This document shows, one piece after another, positions 11,320 to 25,579 of a stretch of DNA of 64,000 nt. The notes under the pieces are model-generated. The model saw only the letters and a list, made by a program, of their open reading frames with translations, was not told where the DNA came from and made no database searches. The stretch is from Anthoceros angustus (Eukaryota > Streptophyta > Anthocerotopsida > Anthocerotales > Anthocerotaceae). Made by a program: the position numbers and the translations under genes. The stretch spans positions 1 through 64,000 of the forward strand of contig VJWM01000068.1 of NCBI GenBank assembly GCA_010909165.1, read 5' to 3'. The stretch's first letter is position 1, and each line of letters begins with the position of its first letter.

Positions 11320-11900
11320 TGTTGCCGCTACTGCCATTACCGGCTCCTGGCGCCGCCCGTTGCTCGCCCTTCGCTCCTTCGCCTGCCGCCCGCGGCACTA
11401 CCGATACTACCTCGATGCGGCTTTGATATGACGTTAGGCGCCTGTTGGTCCTCGGCCGGCGGCGCTCGCCGCTGCCGCCTCCCGAGATCACCCCAGCCGC
11501 ACTGCTCGCAATGCAGCGCCTCCGCCCGGCTCCGCTGCTTGCCGGCCGCCTCAGCCGGGTCTGTCGCCCCTGGCGCCCGGCCGCTTTCTCCACGCCCGGC
11601 GTTCGCTTTCCGCCGCCCGGATACCCTTTACCGTTGCAGCCTGAGATGCAAGTGCCGCCGCTGGATACCCGCTTGCCGGATACCGCTGCCTGCCTTGGCT
11701 TGCCGCTGCCGGCGCCGCCGGATCCATTATCGCCCGGGATGTTAGCGCCGCCGCCCGGATACTGTGGCCATCGGATGTTGCCGTTGCGGCGCAACTGCAG
11801 CGCAGCTGCCGGATTCTGCTGCCGGATTAGCCGCCTGCCGCGGATCTGCGCGGATGCGGCTTGCTCCCTCTAGATGCCATCGCCGCTCCGCCGGATGCCT
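11320..11900. repeat. GC-rich degenerate repeats around CCGGAT
   Basis: The stretch is dense in GCCGCC and repeats the hexamer CCGGAT, or GCCGGATAC-like variants, at irregular spacing. It is open in at least four frames on both strands (up to 213 codons), which is what a stop-poor GC repeat gives. The resulting Pro/Arg- or Gly-rich peptides show no domain and are not called as genes. Confidence 0.55.
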
Positions 11901-11949
11901 GCCCGTTCGAGACAAGCATGGGAAGGCGCTGGCATTTGAGATGGCGTGC

Positions 11950-14900
11950 ATGGGGAAGCGGCGGCGGCCAAGGCGCCATGGCTGGGAAGTGATGGTGGCC
12001 GGTACCCATTGGCCCCTAGGGCATGTTGGGGCTTGCGCCTGGCCGGGTCAGGCCATTGGCCCCAGGTCGTGTTTGAAGTGCGCTCAAGCCTAGTGCCCAT
12101 GGGCCCCTAGGGCGCAGTACAAGTGGAAGTAAATGGCAAGCACACACCCATGGGAAGGACATGCATGGGAAGCCCGGCCAGCCATTGCCGTTTTATGGAT
12201 GCGATTTTGAAACTCTTCTCCTGCCACTTGCCAGTAATTCCATTTTCATTCATTCATTTGATCAGACTATGTGCGCTTCATTCTCAAAGAGTATATGAGC
12301 ATGTTCTGTGTACCCGCTTAAAACGTGGAGCATAATATTACTCCGAGATCGCCCTGTAGATAGATGCATGGTGGGACACCACCTGCTGCTGCGCCATGCC
12401 TGGGCCCACCGCCTCACCGGGCTTGTGGCCCCACGGGCCCTAGTTAGGAGGGGAACTAGTCTTACTATCTGTGATGTTTAAAATGTTTCTAAGGCAATGG
12501 CCTTTGATTTGGCTAACGTGGTATGGTATTGAAAATAGTGCATGGAAGTACAAGGCCTTTGTGTTCTCATGTAGGGCGGCCATTTGCTCAAGGACTTCAA
12601 AGGCCACCCTACCCTCGGACTAAAGTAGTGGAATGCAAAGGGAAACCGGGACTAGTATTAGGAACGGATGCTGGGCTGGCACAAGACGCCGAGAACTGGT
12701 CGAGGCCGCTAGGCAGTAGACCGTCAGGGCTGCAGCCCCGACGCCACAATTGCGTCGGTGCCATGGAGCCGTTTAGCCTGGGGCCGACGCGGCCACTCTG
12801 ACCAGCAGATCGAGGCGGCAGCCGAGGTCCGTGACCACGCAAGAGCGCATGCGCTTATGCACTTGGCCAAGCATAACTCTCTTTTCTCTCTTTCAAGCGT
12901 AAAAACAATAACTATCAATTTTAACCCCGTATATTGGTAGTGTTCTTGTTTATTTTCCGCCATTTTTACCAGTAGTACCAGTGTAGTTTTACTAGTTATT
13001 AAGGTTATATACTTCCTAGGTATATTCTAATTGGGTTGAAGAAGTGTACACTGCATTTTGTATGTGCCTGTCTTCAAAAGTAATAGTTCTTCCTCCTCGC
13101 TCATTGTACGTCCTCGACAAAAGTTTATCATTTCAGTATCTTCCGATATGTTGCTAAATCACCTTAAACTTTAGGACTGGAAGTGATCTGGAACATTTGA
13201 GACTGAAGTAATGTAAAATCAGTACTCAAGAGCACCAATGGAATGTCGATGGGAATCGTAGATTTTGGACTGAACAAACGTAGTCTCAACGTCATCTCCT
13301 AGAAAGGTGGAGCAAGTCTCAGGTGTTAGAAGACTTGAACTTGGAAAGAGTCTAAGTTACTACACAAACCTGGAATTGGACGTAATACAGCGTGTAAGAA
13401 ACGTTTGAACACATGGCGACGACTTGACATAGTACGCATTTTATTACCTGCAACAGTATGCATATGAGACGTAGTACAAAATGCATATCTGCAGCAGAGC
13501 ATCAGGGTGTAAGAAAATCACGCGATACGAAACCGTGATACCTATGTACGACGCCGAGAGCCAAACAGAACTGCCAAAAAGGCAGTCCACATGGCCAACA
13601 AAGCAAAAAGGTTGTGGAAGGAGTGTTGTAACTGTAAGAGAGTTGTGTGTCTTGGCACCGTAGAAGCGTTCTTGATGCTCCCCAAATCACCAACAATGAT
13701 CGTGAAGCAACCTGATAAAAAGGTGAGTTTCAATAGTCTCGTGAAGAACCGTGGATGAAGATGGTTGTAATCTTCGCCCGGTCAGAAGCCGTAAGATTCT
13801 TCTTCACCACCGCACTTCGCAAGATGTCCATTTGGTCATAGCTTTCAAATCGCACTGGTTTACCACGTAGATGCACCGCCTCGAAAACCCACAATCCCTG
13901 AACTCGAAGAACCCTTCAAACCCACTTAAGCACGATGGCGACATATGCAATCAAAAGTTGAGGAGCTTGAATCAAGCTGAGGATAAGCGCAACGGATTTG
14001 AACAATCAATGATCGCCAAAGTGGGTTTTACCTGTGATGGGCACATACAAGACCATGGGAATGAACGCTTAAATAGAACTCACTTTTCCAGGACTCACTA
14101 ATGACAAGCCATGAGGACTACGGAATGTCCCAGATCTGCCTTGAGCTTGCTTTAATTACTGCCCGCTCCAAGGTTCTAGGTTAGCCTGGTAATGTTTGGT
14201 TAGGTTTGGTGAGCTTAACCTAGGTTTGGTAGCTGGTGGCGGCGGCGGCGCACGAATTGCAGACCTAGGTAGGTTTGGAATCAGGTTTGGAGTTATAGGT
14301 TCGGTAAATTCAAACGAGGTCTGGTAGACAGAGAATGGCGGCGACGACAGAGAGAGAAGGGCTAGGGTTTGTTAGGCTCTATAAAGTCTTACATTGAGTT
14401 TGAATGTCTTTCGTCACCGGCAGCCAAGGTTGGGTCATAGACCGCTCTTTCCGGCGCCTCTGGGCGCTTCATATGTCCGCTGCAGGTGTCATGTAGTTTT
14501 GGAAGCGACACTGGGCTTGAAGGCGTGGTTCTGCCGCTTGTTTTGACGCGAGGGTTCCTTCTTCCGGTACAAGGATGCCGCGGTGGCCACTGTCGAAAGG
14601 CTGCCTGCCTTTTCTCCGAAAGGTCAGCTTTTTAGTGAAAGTTCACGCTTTTCTCGGCTCCGTGAGTCTTTGTACCAGCCGCCGGGCCACGTTGTTGCAC
14701 ACCATTCTAGCCATCATTTCATTTTATGCTTGTCTTTTTAGCCTGCTTTAGGCCTCGTGGTTGTCTTTTACCCCTCGCATGTAGGGGCGGCCCCGCTGCT
14801 TGGGTGTTACAGCCAGGTAATGTCCATTTTGGTCAGCCTATGTTGAAGGCATCATCTCAGATGTCTTCAAAGCGCCTTGTTGAGGTTTAGGGCCATGCTA

Positions 14901-17270
14901 TGGGCCGAGGCTTTTCTTCCGAGCTGCGCAGTATGTCTTGTAGTCGTGAGTTCCGCATATCCGTCCGAAAGTCAGGTGTTGTGCATCGATGGTAGTTTGA
15001 AGGCGAGTTTTGCCGTTTGTGGTGTGAAGTGGTTGGTTAAGCCAAAGTGTTCGCCCAAGGCCAATGTTGTTTGCTTCCGTAGTCCAAGGTTTGCTCAGCT
15101 TAAAGGCCGATGCCTATTTGTTTTGTGAGTTTCGGTCCGTGGCTTTCTCCGCTCTTTTCGCGCTACATCGCAGGCGCGCTTTCTTTTGCTTGTGCTGAAG
15201 TTTGATCTGCTGCTATGGTATGGCTCTGAATTGGTATTCATGTATGTCTTGTGCATGCCTCTTTTCCTCCAGGCCGTTGTTGATGCTGGTTTGTTTATGT
15301 TAGTTTTGGTTTAAGGTTTTTGGTTAGAGGGCCGAGGTCTTTGTAGCTACTGCTTTGCTCAGAGTCCAAGTGCTCTGCATGTCCGGGTCCGGGAGGTGTT
15401 GTGTAAATGTCCTACCGTATGCCTTTCAGTTGTAAGCCTTCGGAGTGAATCCGGACCAACTACTCACGGTGAAGTCATGTTGTTTCGGAAGATTAAGAGC
15501 TCTCGCCCCAGCTAAGGTTCAGCCCGCTATCACAAGGTTTGGGATGCTCAGGCTCACCTAAAGTACCATGGCTTTGTTTTGTCAAGCAGTGACTTGGTCT
15601 GCTTGGCAGCTTGCTCCGATCTCTGCTTTCGCCTCCTGGCATGGTCGCGCTCAGTATGCAGCTAACGCTTGTCATAGAACATCGGTCTCAGTTTATCCGC
15701 TTTCTGCGCCTGCAGCTTTGTTGAGCCTAAGCCCGCTACAGTGCATGTTCAAGCTCGACGACAGCTGGGTCATGGCTCGGGTTGCGATGCGCCTGCAATT
15801 TGCTCCCGCCAAGGCAAGTCACCATGCCGTACACCTGTCGTAACTGGGTTTTCTCTGCCTCGTCAGCCTCATTCGCATGTTGTCTTTCTTCCTTATTAGC
15901 CTTGGCCAAACCACAACGGGTTGTACTGGCGCTTGTGCTCCTAAGAGGTAGTTGAACGAACATCGATACCTGAAAGCGCACATCATTTTGCTACTGCCCT
16001 GACGAAACAGCAATGTTTAGCCTCAAAATCGTCATAGTAGTTTGGTGGACTGCCAGACCCTCGTGATGTCTACTGCACACTTCTACAAGTGGTTCTTTTG
16101 GCTTGTAGCGCTACCGCTTCATACACAAAGTTTCAAGTCAGCTGTTAGTATTGTGTTTATTAATTTGTCGCCTTGTATTTATCGCCTTGTATATATTGCT
16201 GAAGTATCTGGATGTTTTTTCTTACTATTATCAATGTGCCTCTAAATTCTTAATTTATGTTGTTTATGCAGGCTGTTGAGGCAATGGAAGGATCCTTATC
16301 CGTATTTACTCTACATTATTTAATACGTATTTACTAGCCACCTTGATATACAGGTGAAACCTCTGCACACAACAGTGCGATTCTTTGTTGGTTTTTGTAT
16401 ATCCCGGATCCGCATGAATTGGGAATTTAAGTACTGATATGTTTTAATTACCGATTTATGTAAATATGGTGGATTCAAAGATGTTCCCATCTAGATGCAC
16501 CTGGGTTTCCTCACTTGGTGGCTTATTTTTTCTACTCCATCAAGTTATGGTTTCCGTTATTAGATGGTGATTATTTTTACTCACGTGCATCATTTTACTC
16601 ACTTGTAATAAATTTTATCAATTCGTAAAAAACGACCAGAGGTCAACTTCTAGAATTTCCATCCCGCTCAAAATAAATCAATGAGCCGAGTCCCACTCTA
16701 GTCACACCACGTGATAAGGATTGCGTTATTCGATCGTGACAACCATGTGCAACTATAAAAAATCGTAAAGTACTAACAAGAGGGTTCCATTTGCATATCA
16801 ATTTGAATCCAATGTCGCCGTGATACCTACCACATAGGCTAAGGACATTATGCAAACTGTGAGAAGTGAGAATGACGACCGTGAAATTTGACCTAACCCC
16901 AAACCCCGGGTATGTAAAGGCGCCACGGCCTACTTTTCCTCCACACTGTGAATACGCCCAATGTGTAGTATATAACCTACATTTAGGACTTCTTTTGGTG
17001 TTTATACATACAGTGCCCTAGTTGAAGGGCGATTTTATGTGCTGACACCCAAGAATGTCAACTACATAGGTTCAATTATAGGAAATCATGTTGTGGAAAG
17101 CTCAAACCTTCACATGCCTTTACCGCTATAAAAACAATGCAACCAATGGTGTGACACCATGATTTTCAGGATAATTTCGTAGCATGCCACCATTACGCTA
17201 GTTTTAGACCCATCAAAAACCCTTCAAAGGATAAAGCTACTAAACCCCATCGGGTATATTCCTCTCAAAA
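11950..17270. other. Long stretch with no recognised gene
   Basis: No frame longer than about 90 codons has natural-looking composition, and no domain, RNA gene or transposon terminus was recognised. Local features are a short GGC run near 14.24 kb, surrounded by repeated AGGTTTGG words (14.18-14.31 kb), and AT-rich sequence from 16.1 to 16.9 kb. It probably consists of decayed transposon sequence. Confidence 0.4.
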
Positions 17271-17356
17271 ATCATGGCAGTGGCTTCCACATCACCCACT
17301 GACTTCTACATGTTGCTCCGCTTGCAATGGCTCAAACGCCTTGGCATCTGGCAGGT

Positions 17357-17835
17357 TCAAGAAGAGGATCTCAAGCTTCCTTCCAAATCTTCCGCACCGC
17401 ACGTGTCAAGACGCCCTTCTCCTCCTCGAGCTATCTTCGCTATAGTTGCCGTGAGGTTTCTTCCCTTGCCTGATCCGGCCACATTGTCACCATGTATCCA
17501 AGTTGTGCTCATCTTTTTCGCCCCTCCGATGATGAACCGCCGCTTCTCGATCTTCGCCCGCACCAACTTCCCAGCTTTTATGGCGTCCCATGAGGCTGCC
17601 ATCGCCTTCTTTGATGCTTCCTGCTTTCCGTCTACATGACTACCGGTGCTTCCTCCACGGCCTTGCTCTTCGCTGATTTTGTGGATAAGGTTGATGCGTA
17701 TGCATTGGCCGGGTTGTTGCTCGTTGATCGAGACCCATCTTGATGCTTCTCCCAAGATGCCACTTCATTGTGCCCATACCTCCCATGCCTAGGGCATGGC
17801 TCCTCACCCTTGACTCCTTCAATGGCTGTCAGCAC
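17357..17835 (-). other. Unrecognised open frame, 132 codons
   Basis: The minus-strand frame 17755-17357 has balanced composition (SKKAMAASWDAIKAGKL, then RRFIIGGAKKMSTTWIHGDN). An overlapping frame extends upstream to 17835. No domain is recognised. It may be a relic of a transposon protein, and coding status is uncertain. Confidence 0.2.
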
Positions 17836-18345
17836 TCATGAGGGAACGGTCCGTCCCTGGCACCCCATGCAGCTTATCACTAATGCTGTGGGCCGGCTTG
17901 TCCAGTGAGTTCCTCCATCACGACTGCCGGTCATGTTGTCCACCACTCCTACTTCAGCCGGAGTGATCACTCAGAACCGCACGAGAGAAAGTGCCGCCGG
18001 GCCTATCTCGTCAACCATCTTGTACACTTCCTTAAGGTGTAGGCCACATTCTTGTACAGATAACCGCTGCATTGCACCTTCATGCACAACAAGATACGCT
18101 GACATTCACTGCAAACTGTATCAAGAATCAGGTACCAATCCATCACCCAGTATGATCTTGGAGTCACGTACTAACCGGGTCAATTCTTGATAGCCATCTT
18201 AGCATCGCGACTTCATCTTGAAGTGTGTTAGCTCGGAGATCTTCTCATCCGTGCTTGCAAGAAACTCTAGCCGGAAGATGTCAAACATCTATTCGATGGG
18301 ATCGTGCCCACTTGGTGCCATTGCTCCATCTGCACTGGTTCCTTC

Positions 18346-18930
18346 CCCTACTAGAAATGGGCACCCTATGTTACACTTTATGTTAAGATTTGGACCCCTG
18401 GATGTAACACTCATGTTACAATTTTGGGGTCATGTAACACTTTTTGGGCCCCTTGTTACACTTTGGCTTGGAAACCATACCACGTTGTTGCAATCATGTT
18501 GCAATGGTGTTGCAATTATGTTAAGATGAAGTGAGAGGTGGTTTTGCCCTCTCTCAAAATTGCAACATGATTGCAACATCTAAAGTGTTACAAGAGAGGT
18601 CTTGTAACACTTTTGGAGGCTTGGTACCGAACCTCCTCCCCATCCACCATTGCCCTTTTACTTTTGCCCTTTGAAATACCACGTTTTACTTGGTAGTTAC
18701 CACCGATACGCCTTCAATACGACCATATATACAAATACGTATCAATACATCCTTGTACTATACGCATGTAGTCTACGGTGATAAATGTAATGTATTATTC
18801 TAAGTGCTATACGGGCGTATTCAATTTCATATAAAATAAGTTTGTATATTATATTACATACGACAATCGGTCCGTATATATTCATGATATACTTTGTATT
18901 TACTATACGTGTAAATAGCGACGGCCCTTT
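18346..18930 (+). mobile_element. CACTA-like left arm (outer copy)
   Basis: The arm begins with CCCTACTAGAAATGGGCAC, a degenerate form of the plant CACTA terminus CACTACTAGAAA. Dense subterminal words follow, TGTTACACTT / TGTAACA and TTGCAAC / GTTGCAA, in both orientations. An AT-rich section with ATACGTAT-like words comes next. The same arm recurs at 22833-23395 and 24738-25290. The matching right-hand terminus is probably 31153-31170. Confidence 0.6.
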
Positions 18931-19199
18931 ATACCCCTACTTTATAGCATGGCTTGCGGTTTGTCCTTCCCACGTCAACAATAGCCATCGGCTTCGCCAT
19001 GGCGCCCAAGAAGATATTGTCCCCACCTATCACCTTATTGTGACGCATCACCGTGAGGTTATGCCCTACAAGATTGTGTCGGAGGAGATTTGGTATGCGG
19101 CTTATGCTTTTACGCCTCCATGTAAGGCACTTCCTACTCGTCATCGTATGCACCTACAGAAACTTCCGCCTCCCGTCGATTCGCAATTTTCTTCTTCCT

Positions 19200-20900
19200 C
19201 CCACTTGCTTTGAGGCAAGCTTTGCCACTTCCTCCGCTTCCTCCGCCTTCCTGCAGCACACATTGCACATACAAACCAGCATGGCGTCATGAGTTATCCA
19301 GTTAATGGGGTTTCCACGAAGCTGTCCATTTGCCTTACCTTCCCTCCGGTCCCTCCTCTTTTCTTCCGCCCTTCTTGCTGGACATTTTCCTCTTCCGTCC
19401 TCCTTCTTCCGGTTGCAGCCTGCCCTTGTCACTCCCCACCGCCGCCTCCTACTCCTCCTCCCGTTTTCCTCTTCGGCCTCCACCCTTTATCAGTGGCATT
19501 GCCTCAACCGGGCTCCACTGTGTCCATGCTCTCGATCCGAGGCTGCAAGCAAGGTATGCACAAATTAGGCACATCGTCCTCTTCACTGCCTCCTCGCGGC
19601 GTCCATGTTCTCTGCAGGCCCCCCCCGCCCCCGGCCTCCATCTGCATTGGCCGATATCAAGTGCCGCATGTTGCCCTCTTAGTCCTCCTTCATTCTCTCT
19701 CCCTCGACATCCGCCTCATGTTCGTTACGGCCTTTTGCCCCCGCCGACCATGGCTGCTGGGTGATCCACTCTGTCCTCCGCCACCCGCTCCTCCTAGTCC
19801 CCTGCGATTTTTGGCTGTCCATAGTGCACACAGTGTGTTTTCTGACGCTGCTCCTCCACCACCACTCCCGCCTCCACACACCTTGTTCCGCCTCCATCGG
19901 CGTCCACATCCGATCCCAACGGCCTCCACCCTCCCCATACATGGCCGTCACTGCGGTCTCGCACCCTCCACCTCTTTTCCATTATTTGCTTGCTGCCCAC
20001 GACCGCCTCGTGCCTCCATTGACCCCAATCCTGCATGCGCCACCAACCCTAGGCAATCGTGGTGTCGGGCACCACAATATCGTCCACACTGCCACTCGGT
20101 TCCCTCCCCGCCTCCTCCCTCGCATGCTTCCTCAAGACGCCTCACCGCCTCCACTTCCCGCTCCTTGTTCATCGCCGCCCCCATTCAAAGTCCTGTTGTC
20201 CTCGCCCCCTCGGCCTCCTTCCTCCAAGCCCCTTCCGCCATTGCATTCCTTGATAGCCTCGTTCCATGTCACCACCTCGTGCACCATCGTTGCCTCCCAC
20301 CCCTTCCTTCCGTGCCTAAAAGGCCACCATATCGGATCCATCTTCAATTCAATGTCGTTAAGCAAAATGGTCATTTCCTTGTTCTCCTTGCAATAGCCTC
20401 GAACCTCTAGGATCTTTTCATACACTCCTATCTTACCGAAGGAACTCAGCAGAACCCCACTATCGCCTTTCACGATTTCCACCCTTTCCCTTCTAGCAAT
20501 CGCCACACCGTCCTCGAAAGGTTGCCTCCCTTGTCTCCAAGCTTGAACGCCCGCCAGATGCCGGTGCACATGTGTTACCCGTTTGTCCACCATGCCCACT
20601 CATCCGGCTGCAAACTAACGTGCACACTTTGCCGTCACACGTTAACGCAGTGCGAAAACCCACCTCATCCAATGAAATAGCTCTTCATCTATTTCCTTCA
20701 CTTCTGCACGCAGCTCCAACTCCGCATCTGGGCCGGGAGGTTCCACGTCTCAAAGTCGTCAAAATCAAGTTTGGGCTCGGCAGCCATGTCGCCTCGCCTC
20801 TTACCTCTCGCTGACCGTCTTCGACGAGGAGGCCGCTTCTTCATCGCCGATGTCTGAATGGAGACCGCCGCTGGGTGCGGTGGATGAGCGAGATAGCCCG
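19200..20900. other. C/T-rich low-complexity DNA with a possible minus-strand coding relic
   Basis: The plus strand is C-rich (CCTCC, CGCC words) and open in all three frames, up to 373 codons of Pro/Leu/Ser-rich peptide, which I take as compositional. On the minus strand, 20599-20132 has a more natural look (RREVRVEIVKGDSG-like, KILEVRGYCKENKEMTILL, KMDPIWWPF). It could be a fragment of a CACTA-internal or host gene, but the family is not recognised. Confidence 0.35.
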
Positions 20901-21469
20901 AGGCCATTTGGCCCCTCATCCTCCCCACCCGACACGGTGCTGCCGGCGACGTCAACCATGGTGGTGTTCGCAGCTTCATACGTGACTCTAGCAAGCTTCA
21001 CCGCCATACTCCCATCCCGCGAACCGGTTGTCCACCACCTTCGTGCGTCAAGGCAATGGCTTCCTCTCGTGAAAGGTGCGGGCCATGAGTCCCGCCGAAT
21101 TCAAGGCTGCTATTTTGAAAAGCTTTGTTTGCAAAGGCCCGGTTGTCATTTACTCCTCTTGGCCGGACGGAGTGTGCACATGCTACTTGCCCATAATCAA
21201 CAATTTTCGACCACAACCGGACTTGGGAGCAAGTTTCATGTCCCATTGTCAGACGTTACTCATGATGTATTATATTGCCCACATGGCGCACCGCTCTCAA
21301 TGCGCCCATTCGCATTTTACCATTAATCATCGCCTTCCACGACCAAAGATTGTGCCTTGTGGAGGGAGGAGACAATAGACTATAGCATGCAAACCAATCA
21401 CCATACATGATTTATTCCACTTTCAGACGCGTGACTCGTATGACGTGCGCAAGGGTGACTTGTCATCTC

Positions 21470-23416
21470 GTCAACGGTATGGACGGGCACCAAACCATAC
21501 CCATCCATTCCGCCAAGCATACAAGAGGTCATCGAGTTTTATTGCGTGATGGGAAGTACAAGTAGTGATCAAGGATGAAGGACTTTCCCATCCCAATGTT
21601 TAATTAGAAGCATATGTCCCCACATTGTGAGGTATAAACCGTCCTCACACGACGATGCATGCCCCGAGAGCGGCAAGAGCCAAGGGACGACGGCCCATAC
21701 CAGGTCCTTGATGAGGGAGAGAGCAACCTCCCATCCATCATCCTCGATGGCCATCGATTGACGTGGGAATTGCAGCCCTTGTCCGGCCATGGCCGGGTTT
21801 CCACCACCGTGCAACAATAATGTGCACACACTACGCAATGATCCACAAAGCACAGTGTCAAATGGAAGGCGGTTTTGACTTATGGATTCCACAAACACTT
21901 TAGCTCGGCATGGACTTGTAGGTAGGCGAATAGGGCCAAAAAGTGTTCACATCCGGCACCACAACAACCCCAGCCATACCGTGTGGTCACGAACACCATG
22001 CCCGCACCATGTGGAAGGAACCACCTCCACCGAACGGCAAGTCCCCACGGGGATAGCCACGATGAGAGCCTGCTCCACGCCATGAGGCGGTGACACCGCC
22101 TCCAACCTTTGCAAAGGATCCTTGATGGCCATCAATGATTTCTAGTTGTGCACCGAAGATGGAGACATGAACACACGCCTGGTGCGAACTACTACCCACG
22201 CCCATTTAGGTTTCCGACGGAAGCTAGCTCCGCATACGCCAACATGTCCGTCATACATGGCATAAGGTAGCAGGAGAGCGCCCAGCAGTGTGCATGTTTC
22301 ACGAAGAGGCTCGCCAACCGCGAGGATGACCAAGAGAAAGGTAGTAGCGTGAAGCGAGGGCAAGGTGGTGACATTTAAAGCGGACCACCACCTTCTGCCT
22401 CTTGTGCCCCGTGCCACATCGGGTTGCGGATGAGAGGATCTTGAATTTCAACTGCTCATATGTGACAAACCAAACATGGCGCTTTGATGGCCGGCCGACC
22501 AACAAAGTGATTCTGCTGGTAAATGCAATGAGTGTGAAGCGCGGCCATAAAGGAGCGAATGCGAAGTTTGTTTTCATGTCTCCTAAGGGCTGGAAATCTT
22601 TGACGGTGCGACGCCATAGTGACGCCGTGAGCCGCCACCCTAGCATGGTGCCGATGGCGTGAATACATTATACGCCCGCCATGTGACGCATGATTGGTGG
22701 AGAGAATGGGAGTCTCGAACGATGGACATCATTATCTAGGAGAACGGGAATTGGCATATATATGGCAAATTCACACACGGACGGTCCTTCATTCATGGCA
22801 TAATGAAAGGGGGCATTTAGTTTGCTTGAATCCCTACTAGAAAAGGGCAGTCATGTTACACTTTATGTTAAGATTTGGACCCCCCTTTGTTGCAATTATG
22901 TTAAAATCTTGGGGTCTTGTTACACTTTTGGGACCCCTTGGTTAGGTTTGGAAACCAACCTCCACCTTATTACCATATGAGTCTTGCAATTATGTTGCAA
23001 TGTAGTGAGAGGTGGTTTGTGTCCCTCTCAAAATTTCAACATAATTGCAACAACCAAAGTGTTACATCGTCTCTTACGCTTTGGCTTGGTACCGAACCTC
23101 CTCCCCATCTACCTTCCTCTTTTACTACTATTACCCTATGGAATACCTAGTTTTACTTAGTAGTTCCCAGATACTCGTATGAATACACATATATAAAAAT
23201 ATGTATGAATACATTCTTTGTAAAATACACGTATTGTTCATGGTAACATATACTATATGGTAATTTCGTGATATATGGTCATATTCTATTTTATATAAAA
23301 TAAGCATATCACGGATAACGTACATACTTTGTACACGTCCACGATCGTTTACTAGTTTGTCCTTGAGCACTCTGCCTTTTGTGCCTCTGAGTTTGTGCTA
23401 CGCGGACCCATGTCCG
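21470..23416. repeat. Tandem duplication A, copy 1 (about 1.95 kb)
   Basis: The segment starting TCAACGGTATGGACGGGCAC is repeated immediately downstream at 23417-25306. Each copy holds about 1.36 kb of unassigned sequence followed by a CACTA-like left arm. Differences between copies are mostly 1-6 bp insertions or deletions, with few substitutions. Open frames on the minus strand are short and do not persist between copies. Confidence 0.85.
22833..23395 (+). mobile_element. CACTA-like left arm within duplication copy 1
   Basis: The terminus CCTACTAGAAAAGGGCAG is followed by subterminal TGTTACACTT and TTGCAAT words and an AT-rich section. It matches in inverted form the right terminus at 28328-28343 (reverse complement CACTACTAAAGGGCAG), which begins with a true CACTA. 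Confidence 0.6.
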
Positions 23417-25306
23417 GTCAACGGTATGGACGGGCACCAAACCATACCCATCCATTCCGCGACAAGACAGTCATCGAGTTTTATTGACGATGGGAAGTAC
23501 AAGTAGTGATCAAGGATGAAGGACTTTCCCATCCCAATGTTTAATTACGGTAAGCATATGTCCCCACATTGTGAGGTATAAACCGTCCGCCACACGAACG
23601 CCATGCCCGAGACGGCAAGAGCCAAGGGACGACGGCCCATACCGGTCCTTGATGGCACGAGGGAGAGCAACCTCCATCCATCATCCTCGATGGCCATCGT
23701 CATGTGAATTGCAGCCCTTGTCCTTAATGGCCATCGTCGGTTTCCACCACTGTGCAACAATAATGTGCACACACGCAATGATCCACAAATGCACACAGTC
23801 GTGCGGAAGGCGGTTTTGACTTATGCGGATTCCACAAACACTTTAGCGCATGGACTTGTAGGTAGGCGAATAGGGCCAAAAAGTGTTCACATCCGCCTCC
23901 GAACCCCCATACCTGCATGTGGTAACACCATGCCGCACCATGTGGAAGGAACCACCTCGCCACCGAAGCAAGTCCCCACGAGGGATAGCCACGAGACAGC
24001 TGCTACGCCATGAGGCGGTGACACCGCCTCCAACCTTTGCAAAGGATCCTTGATGGCCATCAATGATTTCTAGTTGTGCACCAAGATGGAGACATGAACA
24101 CACGCCTCGTGGTGCGAACTACCACCCACGCCCATTTAGGTTTCCGACGGAAGCTCCGCATACGTCAACATGTCCGCCATACACATGGCATAAGGTAGCA
24201 GAGCGCCGCAGTGGCATGTTTCACGAAGAGGCTCGCCTTGCGAGGATGACCAAGAGAAAGGTAGTAGCGTGAGCGAGGGCAAGGTGGTGACATTTAAAGC
24301 GGACCACCACCTTCTGCCTCTTGTGCCCCGTGCCACATCGGGTTGCGGATGAGAGGATCTTGAATTTCAATGCTCCTTACATGTGACAAACCAAACATGG
24401 CAGTTTTGATGGTCACGACCAACAAAGGATTGCCGGTAAATGCAATGAGTGTGAACGCGGCCATAAAGGAGCGGAATGCGAAGTTTGTTTTCATGTCTCC
24501 TAAGGGCTGGAAATCCTTTGTGACGCCATAGTGACGCCGAGCCGCCACCCTAGCATGGTGCCGATGGCGTGAATACATTATACGCCCGCCATGTGACGCG
24601 CATGATTGGTGGAGAGCGAATGGGAGTCTCGAACGATGGACATCATTATCTAGGAGAACGGAATTGGCATATATATGGCAAATTCACATGGATCCTTCAT
24701 TCATGGCATAATGAAGGGGCATTTAGTTTGCTTGAATCCCTACTAGAAAAGGGCACTATGTTATAATGTTAAGATTTGACCCCCTTGTTGCAATTATGTT
24801 AAAATCTTGGGGTCTTGTTACACTTTTGGGACCCCTTGGTTAGGTTTGAAACCAACCTCCACCTTGTTACACAATATTTTGTTGCAATTATGTTGAATGT
24901 AGTGAGAGGTGGTTTGTGTCCTCTCAAAATTTCAACATAATTGCAACAACCAAAGTGTTACATCGTCTTGTTACTGCAGTGCTTGGTACCGAACCTCCTC
25001 CCCATCTACCTTCCTCTTTTACTACTATTACCCTATGGAATACCTAGTTTTACTTAGTAGTTCCCATACTCGTGATGAATACACATATATAAAAATACAT
25101 GTATGAATACATTCTTTGTAAAATACACGTATTGTTCATGGTAACATATACTATATGGTAATTTCTGATATATGGTCATATTCTATTTTATATAAAATAA
25201 GCATATCGTACACGGATAACGTACATACTTTGGTCCACATACGTTTACTAGTTTGTCCTTGAGCACTCGGCCTTTGTGCCTACGAGTTTGTGCCACGCAC
25301 CCATGT
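23417..25306. repeat. Tandem duplication A, copy 2 (about 1.89 kb)
   Basis: This is the direct repeat of 21470-23416, ending at the shared word ACCCATGT. It is about 55 bp shorter because of many small deletions spread along its length. Confidence 0.85.
24738..25290 (+). mobile_element. CACTA-like left arm within duplication copy 2
   Basis: It has the same terminus (CCCTACTAGAAAAGGGCA) and subterminal words as the arm at 22833, carried along by the tandem duplication. It is the left arm closest to the right terminus at 28343, so 24738-28343 (3.6 kb) is the smallest candidate element. Confidence 0.6.
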
Positions 25307-25579
25307 TTGCTATGCGCGGGTTGTTTGGCTCAAGTCCTCCCTCCTTCTCTCCCCTAGACAACTCCTCATGTCACGCGCCTTTTGCCCTTGCCTCGACCAT
25401 GGCTGCTTGGTTGCTCCACTCCTATCCTCCCCTCCGCCTTCTTCCATCGCCTTCCCTAACTTCACATCATAGTCACATGATCGAAAATTTGAGATAAGAA
25501 ATAACGATGGAATGGGTCTTGGCGACCTTGCAACTACTTGCGATTGTACATGTACACGAGACACCCGCCATGCTACTAT

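Noticed and set aside
11104..11794. Overlapping frames of over 200 codons on both strands
   Set aside because: A GC-rich repeat with few stop codons explains them. Both strands are equally open and neither peptide shows a domain.
19289..20410. 373-codon plus-strand frame
   Set aside because: The region is C-rich and open in several frames at once; the peptide is low-complexity Pro/Ser/Leu with no domain.
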